Positions 35,372-47,960 of a DNA stretch of 64,000 nt are shown here, piece after piece. Both the position numbers and the translations under genes were made by a program. The stretch is from the NCBI GenBank assembly GCA_951799445.1, contig OX637290.1, forward strand, positions 27,026,987-27,090,986, given 5' to 3'. The notes beneath the pieces were generated by a model. It had not been told where the DNA came from, did no database searches, and was given only the letters and a program-made list of their open reading frames with translations. This DNA is from Pseudisothecium myosuroides (taxonomy: Eukaryota; Streptophyta; Bryopsida; Hypnales; Lembophyllaceae). Position 1 is the stretch's first letter, and each line of letters begins with the position of its first letter.

Positions 35372-36208
35372 TTAAATTTTTTTGTCGGGAACAGCCATTC
35401 CCTGAAACTACGGGAGAGGACCAGCGTCGGGAACAGGCCTAAAACGGCCCTCCCGACCCCCCAAAACCCATCTAATGATATGTATCCTTCTCTCTGTATA
35501 CAACCCCAAACTTGGAGGAGTTTTTGTCTGTCCAAGTTTAACGCCCCTTCCACTTCAAATGAATTTTCTAAAGGTGTAGCATTTTATGTTAGTGATTCCT
35601 TACCATTTTTTACACTAAGGTCTTACCACCTTTGAATTTCTATAAAGGTATATCACACTACATAACTCGTAAATACTTTCTACAAGGGTATATCACACAA
35701 ATACAAATTCAAAATCTGTAGAAAAAAAAGAGAGTTTAGCAGTTATGCAAACGTAATGGATGATCCTTGATGTGTAATTTAACAAACCTTGAAAGAAATA
35801 TATTCATTATTGTCACACCTGGCGAGTTAAGATCACCAGACGTCTCGGATAGGCGGACATATTCGACAGACTAGACGAACAATGTAACTACTTTAAAGTA
35901 GTCACATTGAGCAGGTCAAGGTTATTGAACGTCCCGGACAAGCGGGCAAATTGGACAATTAGGACGGACAATTTGTCCAATGTGATAACTATGGGTATAT
36001 TTGGTTGTAGACCTAAGATGTTTTGTTTGCATAATGCAAATCGTATCTAAAGTTTTAAAAGATTTTGTTGCATTGCAAGAAAGTAGGCTTTAATTAAATC
36101 TCAAATTGCATGCATTCTTGAAAAACAAGTTGAAAAGTTTGTCTTCCCCTTCATTTTGTTTAGTCCTTCTAAACAATTTCAAAGATAATGCAACTCTTTT
36201 GGAAATTG
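34416..36208. repeat. Large inverted repeat, arms about 640 bp
   Basis: Left arm 34416-35055 and right arm 35563-36208 are reverse complements with few differences. Shared landmarks include the CCTAATTGTCCAATTTGCCC segment, ACTACTTTAAAGTAGT and AATCACTAACATAAAATG. The 507-bp spacer holds a MITE-like insert with poly-T and TA tracts. The arms encode nothing recognisable. A transcript across it would fold into a long duplex. Confidence 0.88.
35132..35487. mobile_element. MITE-like insert in the spacer of the inverted repeat
   Basis: Ends ACATATCATTAGATG (left) and CATCTAATGATATGT (right) are inverted repeats of each other. Inside are TTCCCAGCCTGTGGGAACTG, GTGGCCGAGCGACTGCCACG, a (TA)n run at about 35315-35336 followed by a long T run, and GTCGGGAACAGCC. 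Related phrases occur in similar order at 47630-47930, which points to a family of small non-coding elements. The exact ends are approximate. Confidence 0.55.
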
Positions 36209-37429
36209 CTTGCCCATTTCTTCTAAGGTACTAGATAGTTTTATTGCATTGCAGCAAAGAAAGATTTTGTTTCCCAAATTGCATGCATTCTTGGAGCACA
36301 AGTCTTAAAGTCTAACACCTCTTAATGTGCTTATCTTTTCTTGGTTTAGTCCTTCTAGCATTTTCAAGGAAAATGTAGTTTTTTTCTGGAAACTGTCCGC
36401 TTATTTTTGCCAAATTAAGGAATACTTCGGATCCCTTGTATTGCAGTAAAGAATTAAGGTATTGTGATTGCAGTCTTTTGTGAATTTGGAAGGTTTCTTG
36501 AAAATGTTTTGCCTAATTTTGAGAGGGTTTTAGAGGTGCATTTTTCTAGAAAATAACAACTCTACAGCGCCCTTTAGAAAGTAAGGTAACCCCAATTTTG
36601 ACTTAGATGAATATCTTTCAGAATTTGCCCTTGTCTTAGAACCTAACTTCCAAAACTAACCTATTAAATATATTTTTTGGTTCAATCTTGATCACTTTCA
36701 AAAAATAAAAATTCATTTTTGAAAAATTGTTTTGTGTGTTTATCATTGTGTTACATAATAATTGATTGAAAAATATTGGTAATGAATTTTTAAAATTTTA
36801 TTGTGCAAATATTTAAGGATCATCGATGTTCACATCTCATTTTTGGGGAAAACCTATATTCCCCAAGAAATTTTTTACACTTCAAAGAATTCAATACAAG
36901 GGCACTAATCAAAAATTGTGTAATCAGTTTTTCTAAATTATAATTAGGTTTTGACAAACCAATTGCACCATCATGCTCAAAAGTATAGAAGTAGTCATAA
37001 TATAAGATTCAACTACTAAAATATAATTGCAATTTAAAAATATCTATTTCATAAAATTTGAAAGGCAAAGCCTTGACATTGAATTTTTGTAATATAAAAT
37101 TTGTCCTTGGTAATGGTTTTTTTTCCTAAAAGTAAAATGTGCACATTGATGTTTCTTAAATATTTGCACAATAAAATTAAAAAAATTCATCACCAATATT
37201 TTTCAATGAGTTGTTTTGTTACACAATGAAAAACGCACAAAATAATTATCAAAAATGAAATTTTTATTTTTTGAAATAAAAATTTGGCACAATGATAAAG
37301 ATCGCATAAAACAATAAATTTAATAGGTTAGTTTTGAAAGTTAGGTCAAAAAAGGGCAAATTTTGAAAGATATTCCTCTAAGTCCAAATTGGAGTTACTT
37401 CACTTCCTAGAGGGCAATGTGCATTACAC

Positions 37430-38475
37430 AAGTGCTGCAAGTAGCATATTTAAATTAAAATTGCAATCCAAATCCAAATAGGAATGTATAACAAACACAC
37501 ACTCACAACAAGGAATCTATTTAACACTCTCATTTAGTGTGGGGTGGCTTTTATGCCACTTCATGTAAAAGTGTCCATTCAAGGTGAGTTGGTGTTATGT
37601 TTAGTATATTCAATTTTCTCAACTTTGAAAATTTGCAAAATATTACTAGAGCATTGGAAAAATACAAAACCACTTCGGGTGCATTTTTTTTGAGCTCGCT
37701 AATAATCTCATCAATTTTTTTGGTCACTTGATCTTTAGTTAGTGGAACTAAAAAGGGTGCAAATTTTAAATTATGTTACCTTAGTCTATCATGCTATATA
37801 ATCTCATCAATTTTTTATTTTTTTTTATCATTTTCTATCCAAAAAAAGGTTTTGCTTCCTAGACCTCCTTTAGTACTAAGTCCTCAAGATTAAGATAATA
37901 CCTATTCTTTCCACATCTCACCTAGAAGTTGTAGTGGTTTTAAATCATGGAAATATTTATTTAAGTTCATTTTTTTTTCCAGGTGTTGGAGAATGATAGG
38001 TGTTGCAATTAGGTTCCTCTACCTTATTGGCATGTATAGAGGAATAAAACTACTATAGATAGTCATTAACTGTAGATTACCTAGAAACCAATTTTTTTTT
38101 GTCATTGTGGATTGCTTTGCATGGCCTAGAATTTTTCACATCAAGAAAATCGTTGAATCTTATTAATTACCATGAAAATTTGGAATCAAAGACCCTAATG
38201 AACACCTTAGATTTTCGATCCGTCATGTTCCCAAGAGTTCCCTAAGCATCGTTCCCTCTCGGCGTTTTAGATCAACGGTGCGGGTTGACCCTCAAGATCC
38301 TACGGCAACAGATGCTCCTGAGGTGACCCGGGCCTGGGTTAGGCGAACTCGATGTCACAGAACTGCGGAGTCCTTCACGACGGACGAAGGTGGAAGGAAC
38401 ACCAGACACGCCATAGCCATTCCGCCTTGTTGCAATCAAAGCAGCGACGGGAGCGAAGGGGAGGGGCACCACACC
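37430..38475. other. Intergenic sequence and promoter side of NDUFB7
   Basis: Up to about 38200 the sequence is AT-rich and shows nothing recognisable. From about 38220 it becomes GC-rich and probably holds the promoter and 5' untranslated region of the NDUFB7 gene. I cannot mark a TATA box or start site with confidence. Confidence 0.4.
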
Positions 38476-38742
38476 ATGGCGACCACGGGGAAGTACTTGG
38501 CGACGCAGGAGGAGATGGTGGAGGCCCGCCTGTCGCTGGGGTCGCGCGACATGTGCTCCAAGCTCCTCATCCCGCTCAACAAGTGCCGACAGGAGACCTT
38601 CTACTTGCCGTGGAAGTGCGAGGACCAGCGGCACGGATACGAGAAGTGCGAGTACGAAATATTCTTGCAACGCATGAAGAAGATGCAGGAGATGCGGCAA
38701 GGGAACAACCAGCAGCAGCAGCCGATCCCGGCCACGCAATAA
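38476..38742 (+). CDS. NDUFB7: NADH:ubiquinone oxidoreductase subunit B7 (complex I)
   Basis: An 88-residue intron-free frame. The ATG at 38476 lies in CACCATGGCG, a good start context, and MATTGKYLATQEEMVEARL is the typical plant N-terminus; the longer upstream reading in the same frame has no conserved content. The body has the twin CX9C signature, CSKLLIPLNKC and CEDQRHGYEKC, which form the CHCH fold with two disulphides, then a basic helix (YEIFLQRMKKMQEMRQ) and a Gln-rich tail. The family is an accessory subunit of the membrane arm of mitochondrial complex I, on the intermembrane-space side, imported through the Mia40 route. Length and motifs are those of an intact gene. GC content is higher than the flanks, as for other active genes here. 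Confidence 0.95.
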   Translation: MATTGKYLATQEEMVEARLSLGSRDMCSKLLIPLNKCRQETFYLPWKCEDQRHGYEKCEYEIFLQRMKKMQEMRQGNNQQQQPIPATQ

Positions 38743-41270
38743 GCGAAATTCGTGCTGCGGGGCTCTCGTTAGGGTATGAATCGGTTCTGCACCTCTTTTG
38801 TTGAATCCTGTGCAATTTGGGAATCGGTGGAAAGCTTGGTGTGGCGATCGGGCGACGTGTAGGGCCATTGTAGTTTTTTCGTGAGCACATTCGTTTTTGA
38901 ATTTTAGGTTTTTGGAGTCCCTGTTGACTTGAGATCACGGTTTCGGGACTGAAGTTTCAGTGTGAATGTGCTTTTCAATGTAACGGTTGCTGAATTCTAG
39001 CATGCTAGTGCACTCGGTTTTCCTTGCGGTGATATCAAATCTCAATTTAGGGCGTAACCAAGAAGTCCAAATTGAGTCTCCTGTCTTTTTGGTAGTTTTG
39101 AGCAGATCACACGGGGACCTTTTTGTTCAATTTTATTTATTGACCTATACGTGCAAAATTATTCACTGATTCTAGTCTGGATACTTTTGGCTCCATCCGG
39201 ATTGTCTTTTTCACATTGTGATGAATCAATGGGTCGTTTTAATACCATAAATCCTTGGCCCTTTAGGGTTGAGTTAAAATCTGATTCTCAACTTCGTATT
39301 GAAGAACCCGACGCTATTGACGCCTCTCGCTAGACGTCTTATATTTGGTTCTGAATTTCTCTTACGAGATTTTTGCTTTAGGGTTTCCTTGTGCTCACAA
39401 TGACCTTGGACTTCTTGAGTCGAAGTTCAGCATGACCATCGGGGGTCTTTTTTCCAAATATATGACAATGTTATCTTTTCAAGCATCAGCGTATCAGCCA
39501 TTTAGACTCATTGCTGTCCATTTTATGAAATTCCATTTTTCTTGAATTATGTTGTCCAATCAAGTTTTAAAGATTCGGTTATTCAAATATGTGCCAGTCT
39601 ATTCTTTTCAGTTTCTTTTGTGACTGTCGTGGAGTTCATATGATAGGGGATCCCTGTTTTTCATCTGGCTTTATAATTAGTGGGCAACTCTGCGTTCACA
39701 TGTCTTAACATGTTAGCTTGAACAAGATTGTGTTCATGTTGCAAATATTTCAGCGTCAAGGAATCAGTGGGTGGATTCAGAGCTGATGTACATTTTTTCC
39801 TTGCAGGTACCAGATGCTATTTGAAATTGTTAGGCTAGAATTGAGGACAGTGACGATAGTCAATTGGAAGTGGCTACATTGAAGCGTGGGCAGGTTAACA
39901 TCTGTGACAACAGAGCGTACGAGGGGGGAACACTCTTCTGACGGAGGGTTGATCATGGAGAGTGAGGGTGGCTACACCTGAATTGGTGTAATGTTCTTCT
40001 AAGAGTTTGGTTAAGAATGTGAAACATAGGAGTCATAAACGCATTCACCGAATTCGCACCTCTCAATCAGGTCTTTGGTGCTTCCTCTTGTATGGACTCT
40101 AGGCCAACAAGGATCCGTAAATGGCATTGCGTTTTCAGATGGATTCCGGGAGCTTGGAGAATATTTCGCCTTACATAATAATACTTTTGATAAAGTTTTT
40201 TCGCAGCTGTCTTTTGAAAGTTTCTTAATCAACTGTTTCTGAAGTTACTAATGCTATGTTGGTCAGTTTTGCACATTCCTTGATAACATTCTGGATGAGT
40301 TAACTCTTGCTGCATTGAAGAGAATTGTGCCGAATCTGCATCCAATAACGGTATGTCTTGTCCGGTATGTTGTACCAGGGTGGATTTGGCTCGATTCTGA
40401 TGTGATTCTAGAAACACTGCAAACCCTTGTAAGAATAAGAAACTAAAAATATCAGACTGGAGACCCTGGAAGAAACTTGATTTCCTTGAGCGGACTCTGG
40501 CTGAGAATTTGGGACACCACTTCCCTCTAAGTTACTGGAGGATTTGCCTCATTTAATATAACTCTGCGTAATTTGCCTATGGAATGTTGACCTCTACTTT
40601 TGGATGAATGACCAAGCTCAATATCCAAAATGGTGAGTAGTAGGACAACAATAAGGTGGGGTTGAGGCCACTTTGGGTATTGAATGAAATCATTCATGAT
40701 ACTGGAGAGGCAATGGCTTTCTCGCTTGTAAGGAGACTATTTTTTATGTTTCCCGCACGCAAAGTAGTGTACAGTAATCAGGAACTCTAAATAATACGGA
40801 GTACTCCGTAAGCAAATATTCACTGTTCACCAAAGACACCCTTTTCGTCTGGTTCCATAATGATGTGTACCATTCGATTTGGAATATGGAAAAGAGGATC
40901 AGTCAAAATAGTCCGTCACTTCTTTGGCGAGAGAACACATCTTAAGATGAGTTGGAGGTTAGCTCAACCTAAGATGGGTACTTTCAACTGAAGTGGCGAG
41001 AGAACACATCTTAAGATGAGTTGGAGGTTAGTTCAACCTAAGATGGGTACTTTCAACTGAAGTGGCAAGGGTCTTCTTTGGGATATCGGAACGCCTGTGC
41101 TATCGTGGTTCACCTGTGACCTTGCTCTCTCTCGCTTGTTAGTAAAAAGGTGCTCTTGAAAATGTCTTAGAAAATGTAAAGAGCTTCGCCGAGGACATGG
41201 TCATTTGGTTCTGTGTACTTTTTCCTTAATCAATGGAATTTGTCCATGTGTTTCAAGAAAAAAAAATTAA
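38743..41270 (+). other. 3' flank of NDUFB7 with possible long UTR; 69-bp duplication
   Basis: No further protein was recognised. Part of this may be the 3' untranslated region. At 40925-41066 a 69-bp unit beginning TGGCGAGAGAACACATCTTA is present twice in tandem with about one mismatch (GCTC versus GTTC). Confidence 0.45.
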
Positions 41271-42057
41271 AAAATAGTTTGTCACACAACTATGATATCA
41301 AGCACTCGGACACGCTGATTGCATAATTAGAAAAGTGCGTATGCGTATATATAAACCACTAATTCAGTAAATATTTTCTCATTGTCTACCGCCGTTTTTA
41401 ATTAAGCTGCCTATGCTCACATCCTGTGCTTTCGGTACCATTCTCAACATTATCCCCGAGACGAGGTGTCTCCGTAAGTATTATTATCAAAACTTTGTGT
41501 CTGGCTGCACATCCTTGTGCATACACTGGCCTCCTGGCCGCAGAACTACAAGCTTGCTTCGAAGAAAACAGTCTGCTCTTGCTTTCTCAGGGTATCAGCC
41601 ACATGCGCAATCACTCCTGCTCCTTCATGATGTATCCACTCTGCCTTGACCTAATCCCAAGAACCAAGTTGAAAAGGCAAGTTAAGCCGTGTTTGAAAAA
41701 AATTCACAATAGATTCTCCTACTCTTTCATTTGACACACATTAGAGTGTCATAAGTGTTAGTCCAAATTCTCAGCCAGGGGGATCATTTTTGCAAAATGG
41801 CAATATTTCAGAGTGAAAAAATGTGATGTTCACGTGCCCAAAATCTATAATTGATTTGAGGTTCAGCTGGTTGATTTGAGGTTTTAGTTGGACGATCAAA
41901 ACTGCACCAGTCCTTTGCTGGAAGTTTTTATCAAGAATGCCACTTTTGTGGAACTTAACAAATGTAACGAATATGACCACATATCAATCAAACTGTGCGT
42001 CTACCTTTTAGCTCATAATTATTTGCTAGAATTCTTACTGTTGGATGACAAACTTAC
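41271..42057. other. Intergenic and 3' region of the DUF676 gene
   Basis: No independent gene was recognised. The minus-strand stretch near 41880-41990 reads KNFQQRTGAVLIVQ in one frame and could be a last exon of the neighbouring esterase gene, but the match is too weak to assign. Confidence 0.35.
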
Positions 42058-45000
42058 AGTGATGGCATTTTGGGCCAAGAAAGGCCACAAAGCAGAGTGC
42101 AAACTAACGTCGACCTTTCGCCAGCTCACCTGCTGCAGCCCTCGCACCATCTCCTCTGTTCAACACACCGTGATCCAGGGTCAGCAATCGAGCATTGCAA
42201 CGTTGTGGGAGACAGTAGACAGACGAATATTAAGTATTTTCAGTAAAATGACTGTTTCAGGAACTATTAGTTAGACAACATCACAATGAGAATCTGCTTC
42301 AAGATTTATGGAAAAGTCTCCTTAAATTCACAATGATCACTGTGAACGAAAGTAGAACTCCCCATGAATTATGAGGAAGATTTTCTTTATGATATTGCCT
42401 AAATGTCCCGAAATCAGTTCTAGTTTGACTGAAAACCCTGTAATGTGCAAGCAAGTACCAACAAGAAGGAAACCATTACAGCAAAATAAAGGTATACCTT
42501 CAAGCCTGACATGGTACGTGGCAGCTTTTTTGCTACTGGGAGAAACTTGTGCTGCTGCTTTTCCTCGGGCAGACTCTTGCTGAAAACTGGGGGCATCACT
42601 GTCCACTGCTGGGCTGAAAGCCACATTTACAACATGCTTGTAACCGTGCATGGTGACCCTGGGAGGCTGCAACCGGTCATATCAGCTCTTCATCAAGTGT
42701 AAGTAATTAAACATAAGAAACAACAGAGGGAGACCATAGCACTGACCTTGGAAAGTTCACCCTCGCGTCTGATTGAGGATGTCCGCCAACCCATCATATC
42801 TGACACTAGTGTCAAGAAGAACTTCTTTAATAATATCACAGTACGGACCAGATTCTTTACTTGCAAAATTTTACGGGCTTCCAATTTTTTTTTAAATTGA
42901 AGAAAAATGGAGCACTAAAATCATTTGGCCCCCAAGACTCTCAGTTCCCTGTATTCCCCATTGTACAACCTCTAGAAGATTTTGGTTTTGCATGATGATG
43001 TAACAAAAAACTCCTCGTTGGCACAAACTCTGAATCTTGTCAAAATGTATGGATTTTCGACACGTGACTAGTCAACTACTCCGTAATTGTGAACTAAACA
43101 AAACTCAGGGACTAAATCTGCAAGGCTTTCCTCCCAGGACGAAAAAAATAGGTCCTTTTCTTTATCGCTTGTGCGTTTCATCTTTGTCCAGGGCAATGTT
43201 AATCTTCTCTGTATCATTTTAGTTTTATCAAAAAAATTGATTCAAGTCCATTTTAGTACTCTATACTATCATCGAGGAAATCTTGAGACCACCATGGTTT
43301 ATCCCGCTAACTCTCTGTGTTCTGTTCTTACCACTTGTGAGATTCATAAGATTCAATTTACTCTAAGATTGACAACATGAAAGGTACATATCAGGAATGA
43401 GGCGTGAAGATCAAAAGAAGAAATAGGAATGAAAAGTGGTTTGTGAAACGGTGGATACGATCATTACTGACGTTTGCGTATACCGCCCTTGACTTGAAAG
43501 CCTGCAGAGCAGATCTGTGAATTGAACAACAATTTCACAAAATTAAGCTTTCTAAAATATAATTTCAAACCATTAACCCACATCATAAAAGGATTGATAC
43601 TAAGGATATGTAAAGAAACGTCAAAGCCTATTGGATATCCCGAATCTCCTCAAATTAGTAGATGGGCTCGAGATATTAACAGTTCTTTTTAAGAATGTTG
43701 TGTATAATGAAAAAATACCGTGGAATAGAAACTATTGACTAAGCTCAGAAAGAGAACGTACATGAAAAGACCTTCTGGGCAATCCAAGACCATGCGGAAG
43801 AGAAGAGGAGGGTCATTGGGCTTCCCGTCAACCAAGAAAAGTTGCTTTCCTGTCCGCCCCACACAATAAGGGGCAACTGGAGCTGCAATCTTTTCCAATA
43901 CTGGCACTCCCAGCAAGAATGGCAACTGATACATAGAATTACATTGTCAGACTCAATCTTAGAATTCATTGATAGCAACAAACAATTATAGAACAATAAC
44001 ATGACAGTGTCTTAAGATGGAGCCCAATTTTTCAGGATGTCGTCTAGATGTAAAGTTAAATTAATGACAGTCAATGAAAATAACTTACCTGGTTCTTTCC
44101 ACGCACTCCCAAATGAGGACTGGCTAGAGTGATGAAATTCAAGGCTTCTAAACCAGCAATCCTGGGTTCTCGGTGACGTCGAAACACAGGGAGATCCTCA
44201 ACTCTACTCCCTAGCTCTTCTAATATCCCAATATCTTCAGGCAAATCATCTTTGGTTGAGTACAGCAGTGCCACAGCGTACCGTACAAACAGACCGCCCA
44301 AAGAGTGAGCTACAAAGGAAATCCGCTCCAAAGACGGCACTTTCTCCACAATTTGGTCAATCTGATTACAATGTCACCCATTGAATAGTTAATACCCCGT
44401 TCTCCCTAAAAGTTCCTGGAACAATTAATCTTTTTGAGTAGCCTGTTCATTTTGTTATATTTCATACGGAAGTCTCCCTATGATCACAGTAATCGTAGGA
44501 AGGTCTTCCCATAATCCGAGGGGAATCTCCGTATAATCAGTGTAGAGACGTTCCTATGATTACTTTCTCATGAATCACGGGGAAGATTCTCTACTGGTGT
44601 TGTTTAAAAATGTCTAAAGCGTACTCATATTACTTGAACCCTGTTAATGATAAGGTAGATAAATGATGACAAGAGTTAATGATAAGTTGAGTTTTACCTC
44701 TGAAGCAAGACGGCGACCAGCCTGGTCAATGCCATCAAGGGTGTTCAGAAACGAATTTACCGCGCTTGCTGAAGGAACCACACGAATTGCACACAGATCA
44801 TGGAGTAATGTGAACTAATGATAGATCCAGAAACAGAAGTTCACTGTCTATTATTTCGTAGCTTGTAATGGAATCTTAATGGTGGATGAAGAGCAAGGCA
44901 CACTCTTGAACAAAAGCCGTATACAAATTACTATGCTAAATTCCTTTGAATGATCAGTAGGTAGCCATGCTTAGAATCCCTAGAAAGATATGCAACAAGA

Positions 45001-45648
45001 CCAGCTAAAAGGCAATGGTTCTGAGTGCTCGCCGAAGTACATTCAAGCATGCTGAGAACAGAAATATATCATGTGTCCTAAACCATGCACCATAGACAAA
45101 TATAAATTTTTATTTACAGGCAGAAACCAATGTAATTACCGTGAATTAAAAATTTACTGCCGAGTCGGCTCTTGAGCTCATTTTCCACATATTTCCAATC
45201 GCTGGGACTGCAACTCAAAATCTAAATTTTGTCATAAAACTAAAGTCTTCAAAGATAAGGAAAAAAGTAAGCACGAGATGGAGATGTAACTAAAGGAGTT
45301 AAAATAAATCATTCAGAAAGTCGACATCAAGGAAAGTAACAAATATATCATTAGAAAGAAGAAATCAAGTACTATAATTTTTATATATGTTTCGAAAGTT
45401 ACTGTGATAAACTATTAACCTCCAAATTAAACTTTCTATTTTTAGATTGGGCACTTGTGAAATGAATTTGCTGAGGGAAGAGATCGAACGAACCTGGCAA
45501 GCATCCCATGGACAAGTACCAAAAGATGGTCAGGCTGGACATTGAGCATCTGCGCCTTCTCATTGCGTGGCAGAATGATAGGCACTGCCTTAACCCCGCT
45601 ACTGGAACTCGGGCCTTTCAAAGTGTCCTCTGGACCCTCCATCTGCAT
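42058..45648 (-). CDS. DUF676 alpha/beta-hydrolase (putative serine esterase/lipase)
   Basis: Nine exons (high to low) with phase-consistent GT-AG junctions: 45494-45648, 45140-45207, 44698-44768, 44089-44361, 43762-43925, 43459-43514, 42747-42799, 42498-42666 and 42058-42155. Landmarks are DHLLVLVHGMLASPSDWKYV (oxyanion-side HG), LDGIDQAGRRLA, FVAHSLGGLFVRYA with the nucleophile Ser in the elbow, FITLASPHLGVRGK, PVAPYCVGRTGKQLFL, DHMMGWRTSSIRRE and EEMVRGLQQVSWRKVDVSLH. Plant relatives are predicted lipases/esterases. About 369 residues are accounted for; the final residues are uncertain (read-through would stop at 42019, or a further small exon follows). The start used is ATG 45648. An upstream coding exon at about 46698-46725 (MEGVSGCVE), spliced to an acceptor just above 45648, is possible. 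No damage is seen. Confidence 0.9.
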
Positions 45649-47190
45649 TCCGCCATAACCTTTTGCAAAGCCACCTTATGTTAGATTAATACATTATCAG
45701 TCAACTCAACAATGAGCGAGCCCAATTTATGCATAGTCGCAGTGTAGTTATCATTACTATGTCCATGTAGAATGCTCCTGAAATCTTTCATTTGCCAATA
45801 TTCAAAAATTTGCCTGGTCTAAAAAAAGGAACTATGCTCCGCAATAAAAAAAACTGGTGTCCCAACCTTAGGTCAAAACTGCTAAAGAACGGAGCAAGAA
45901 AATCAGGGAAAGACGACCGGGGCGAGTACAGTTGTGGAGCTTTCAAGTTGCTTGCAGAGGCAACACAGATCTTGAGAAACAGAATAATTACTATTGAGCT
46001 GCTTACAGAGATGCGGATCACCTAGTCATCATGGTCGTGCCCTAAAACATTCAAGACTAAATCCAATTCGACAAGATATCGCACAAGAACAAAGACTCCA
46101 GAGGAATGCAGAAAGCAATACATGTAGCTTCCACACTTCCTTTGAGAGTAATTGTAGAGTAACCAAGCTTCAGCCTTCACTAAATTGTCATTACAAGTCC
46201 AAAATGCAACAGCTCAAATTAGCACTAAAAGTAAAGGAAAAAGTTTGTAAAATCGTCAAAATAACCAATCGATGTTGAAAGTTCTTTGAAGCAACCCCTA
46301 GAAGTTCAAGCATTTTCGTGCTTAAAAGGATGCTCATCGAAAGGAAATTTAGTGGCAACTTCAGGTTTCAATTTCAACTTTAAAAAATCCATGAAATTTC
46401 TTAGGAGCATCAGGATAATACTAAACAACTGACATTGTGATTCGCTTCCATTTGCTAATCCTCTGACCTAAAATTTCAGCCCATCTCCTCGCTCGATCAA
46501 ACGGTACGATTGATCAGCAAAATTGTCACTGTCTATAAGAATAAAGTAACCTTACCTTTCACAGAACCCCAGAATGGCCGGGCAAACAACAGACTCTAGA
46601 AATGCCAACTCCAAGAATTGCAACCTGCCGAGCAAAGAAGCTACCGAATCCACAGCCAAGACTCAAATAATCTCGTCGTCTTCTGTTCTCCACGTACCTT
46701 CAACACAACCGCTGACTCCCTCCATAGCCAAATTCAAGGTCCATGAGTTCTTTGCACGAACACTAAAGCTCCCGATCGCGGCATCCACCCAGCAGGGCCG
46801 AGATCCAGCGCTTCCAACACTAACGACACAGAGACGTAGAAATTGTCCGCAAGTAAGTAAATTGCCTGAAAGTGGTGATGAAATTGCTGGAGACAGCGAG
46901 ATCAGGAGGGTGTCTGTGCAAATCGGCGTCGGTTTTCAGCAGGATTCCTGCAATCTTCTTAGGATCCTGGTTGACAGACAAACAAACAAATTGCTGCTGG
47001 CGAGAAGCAAATTGAGTCCCGACTCCCGAGAAGGAGGACTATCTTGTCGTGTCTTGACTGTTGCTGCTCCCGACCTGCGGTCGGTGTGAATCGACCGCAC
47101 CTTGGGTCTTCTAATGGTCTTGCACACTCGACTGAAGGTGCACAAGTGCAGTAATTAAGCTTACCTACGTGAAGGTCAGATTCAGACATA
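45649..47190. other. Upstream region of the DUF676 gene, possible first exon(s)
   Basis: On the minus strand, donor-like GTGAAAG/GTAAGG lies near 46557 and GAAG/GTACGTGG at 46698. A GC-rich block from about 46560 to 47110 could be the 5' leader and promoter of the esterase gene. A 171-codon open frame on the plus strand in the same block (46574-47089) is Ser/Thr/Arg-rich without a known domain and is probably not coding. Confidence 0.4.
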
Positions 47191-47559
47191 AATTAAGTAT
47201 TTTTTTGAATGTCTGAAATGTTGAAGAAAATTTTCATCCATATTGTCTGAATTTTTGAATATTTCTGAAAACCTACATCATGCCTTAAGCCCTGGATGAC
47301 ACATTTCCCAAAACAAGAAAACCCAGAAGTTGTTGAATACAAAAAAAATTGGATGCTGAACTGTCGAAATTGTAATACCAATAGTTTTAGGTGCCTAAAC
47401 CCTTTGTGTGCCCGAAAGAAAGTACTTGGACACTTGTCTGTTGATTCAGACCTTTACATACGGTAACTTAAGGTGGGTACGAGCATCATCTTCTCAAGAC
47501 TTTTCGTATCCCAATCCAAACGAATTTCATCTAGATAGGAAAGAAGACCCCCATCAAGA

Positions 47560-47960
47560 TGCTCTATTCCAATATATTTAGGGAAGGGAGGGGGTCCAAT
47601 TTCATACATGGTAGGTTGAATACAAAACTCAAGCACAATAAGACAATAGAGGATTTTTGGGCCTTTGGAAGACTGCAAGTTCCCAGACTATGGAAACGCT
47701 GCCAAATCATCAATCTAATGTGGCCGAGAGACTGCCACATCAGATATTAATAACTAATTAATTCATTAATAATTTTTTGAGAAAGAAAAATTATTTAATT
47801 AGTATTTTTTAATTAATAATAATAATAATAATTGTTTAATTGTTTTTTAATTATTTTTTTATTCTGACTGCAAGGGACTGATTCCCAGCAACGAGAACAG
47901 CCCTGAAACAATCTTCTGGAGGCTCAAATCTCCTCTAATGCCTACACTTGATTTTAGTCT
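47560..47960. mobile_element. Relative of the MITE-like element at 35.1-35.5 kb
   Basis: It contains AGTTCCCAGACTATGGAAAC, GTGGCCGAGAGACTGCCACA, an AT-rich core of TTAATTA/TAATAAT units and GAGAACAGCCCTGAAAC, in the same order as the spacer insert at 35132-35487. The termini are not clear, so the limits are approximate. Confidence 0.45.

Larger units (their letters stand above)
34072..37420. repeat. Nested repeat region with three copies of a 300-bp block
   Basis: A block of about 300 bp containing GAATATCTTTC, CTAACTTYCAAAACTAACC, ATTGTGCAAATATTTAAG and AATGTGCACAT occurs at about 34080-34370 (+), again diverged at about 36560-36860 (+), and at about 37130-37420 in reverse. Between 36060 and 36480 the segment GCATTGCA(A/G)..AAAG...AAATTGCATGCATTCTTG is repeated at least twice in tandem. 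The large inverted repeat is embedded in this region. No protein was recognised. Confidence 0.7.

Noticed and set aside
38272..38938. Long minus-strand frames opposite NDUFB7
   Set aside because: They are shadows of the GC-rich NDUFB7 coding region.
46574..47089. 171-codon plus-strand frame
   Set aside because: Low-complexity Ser/Thr/Arg composition, no recognised domain, and it lies across the likely first exon and leader of the minus-strand esterase gene.
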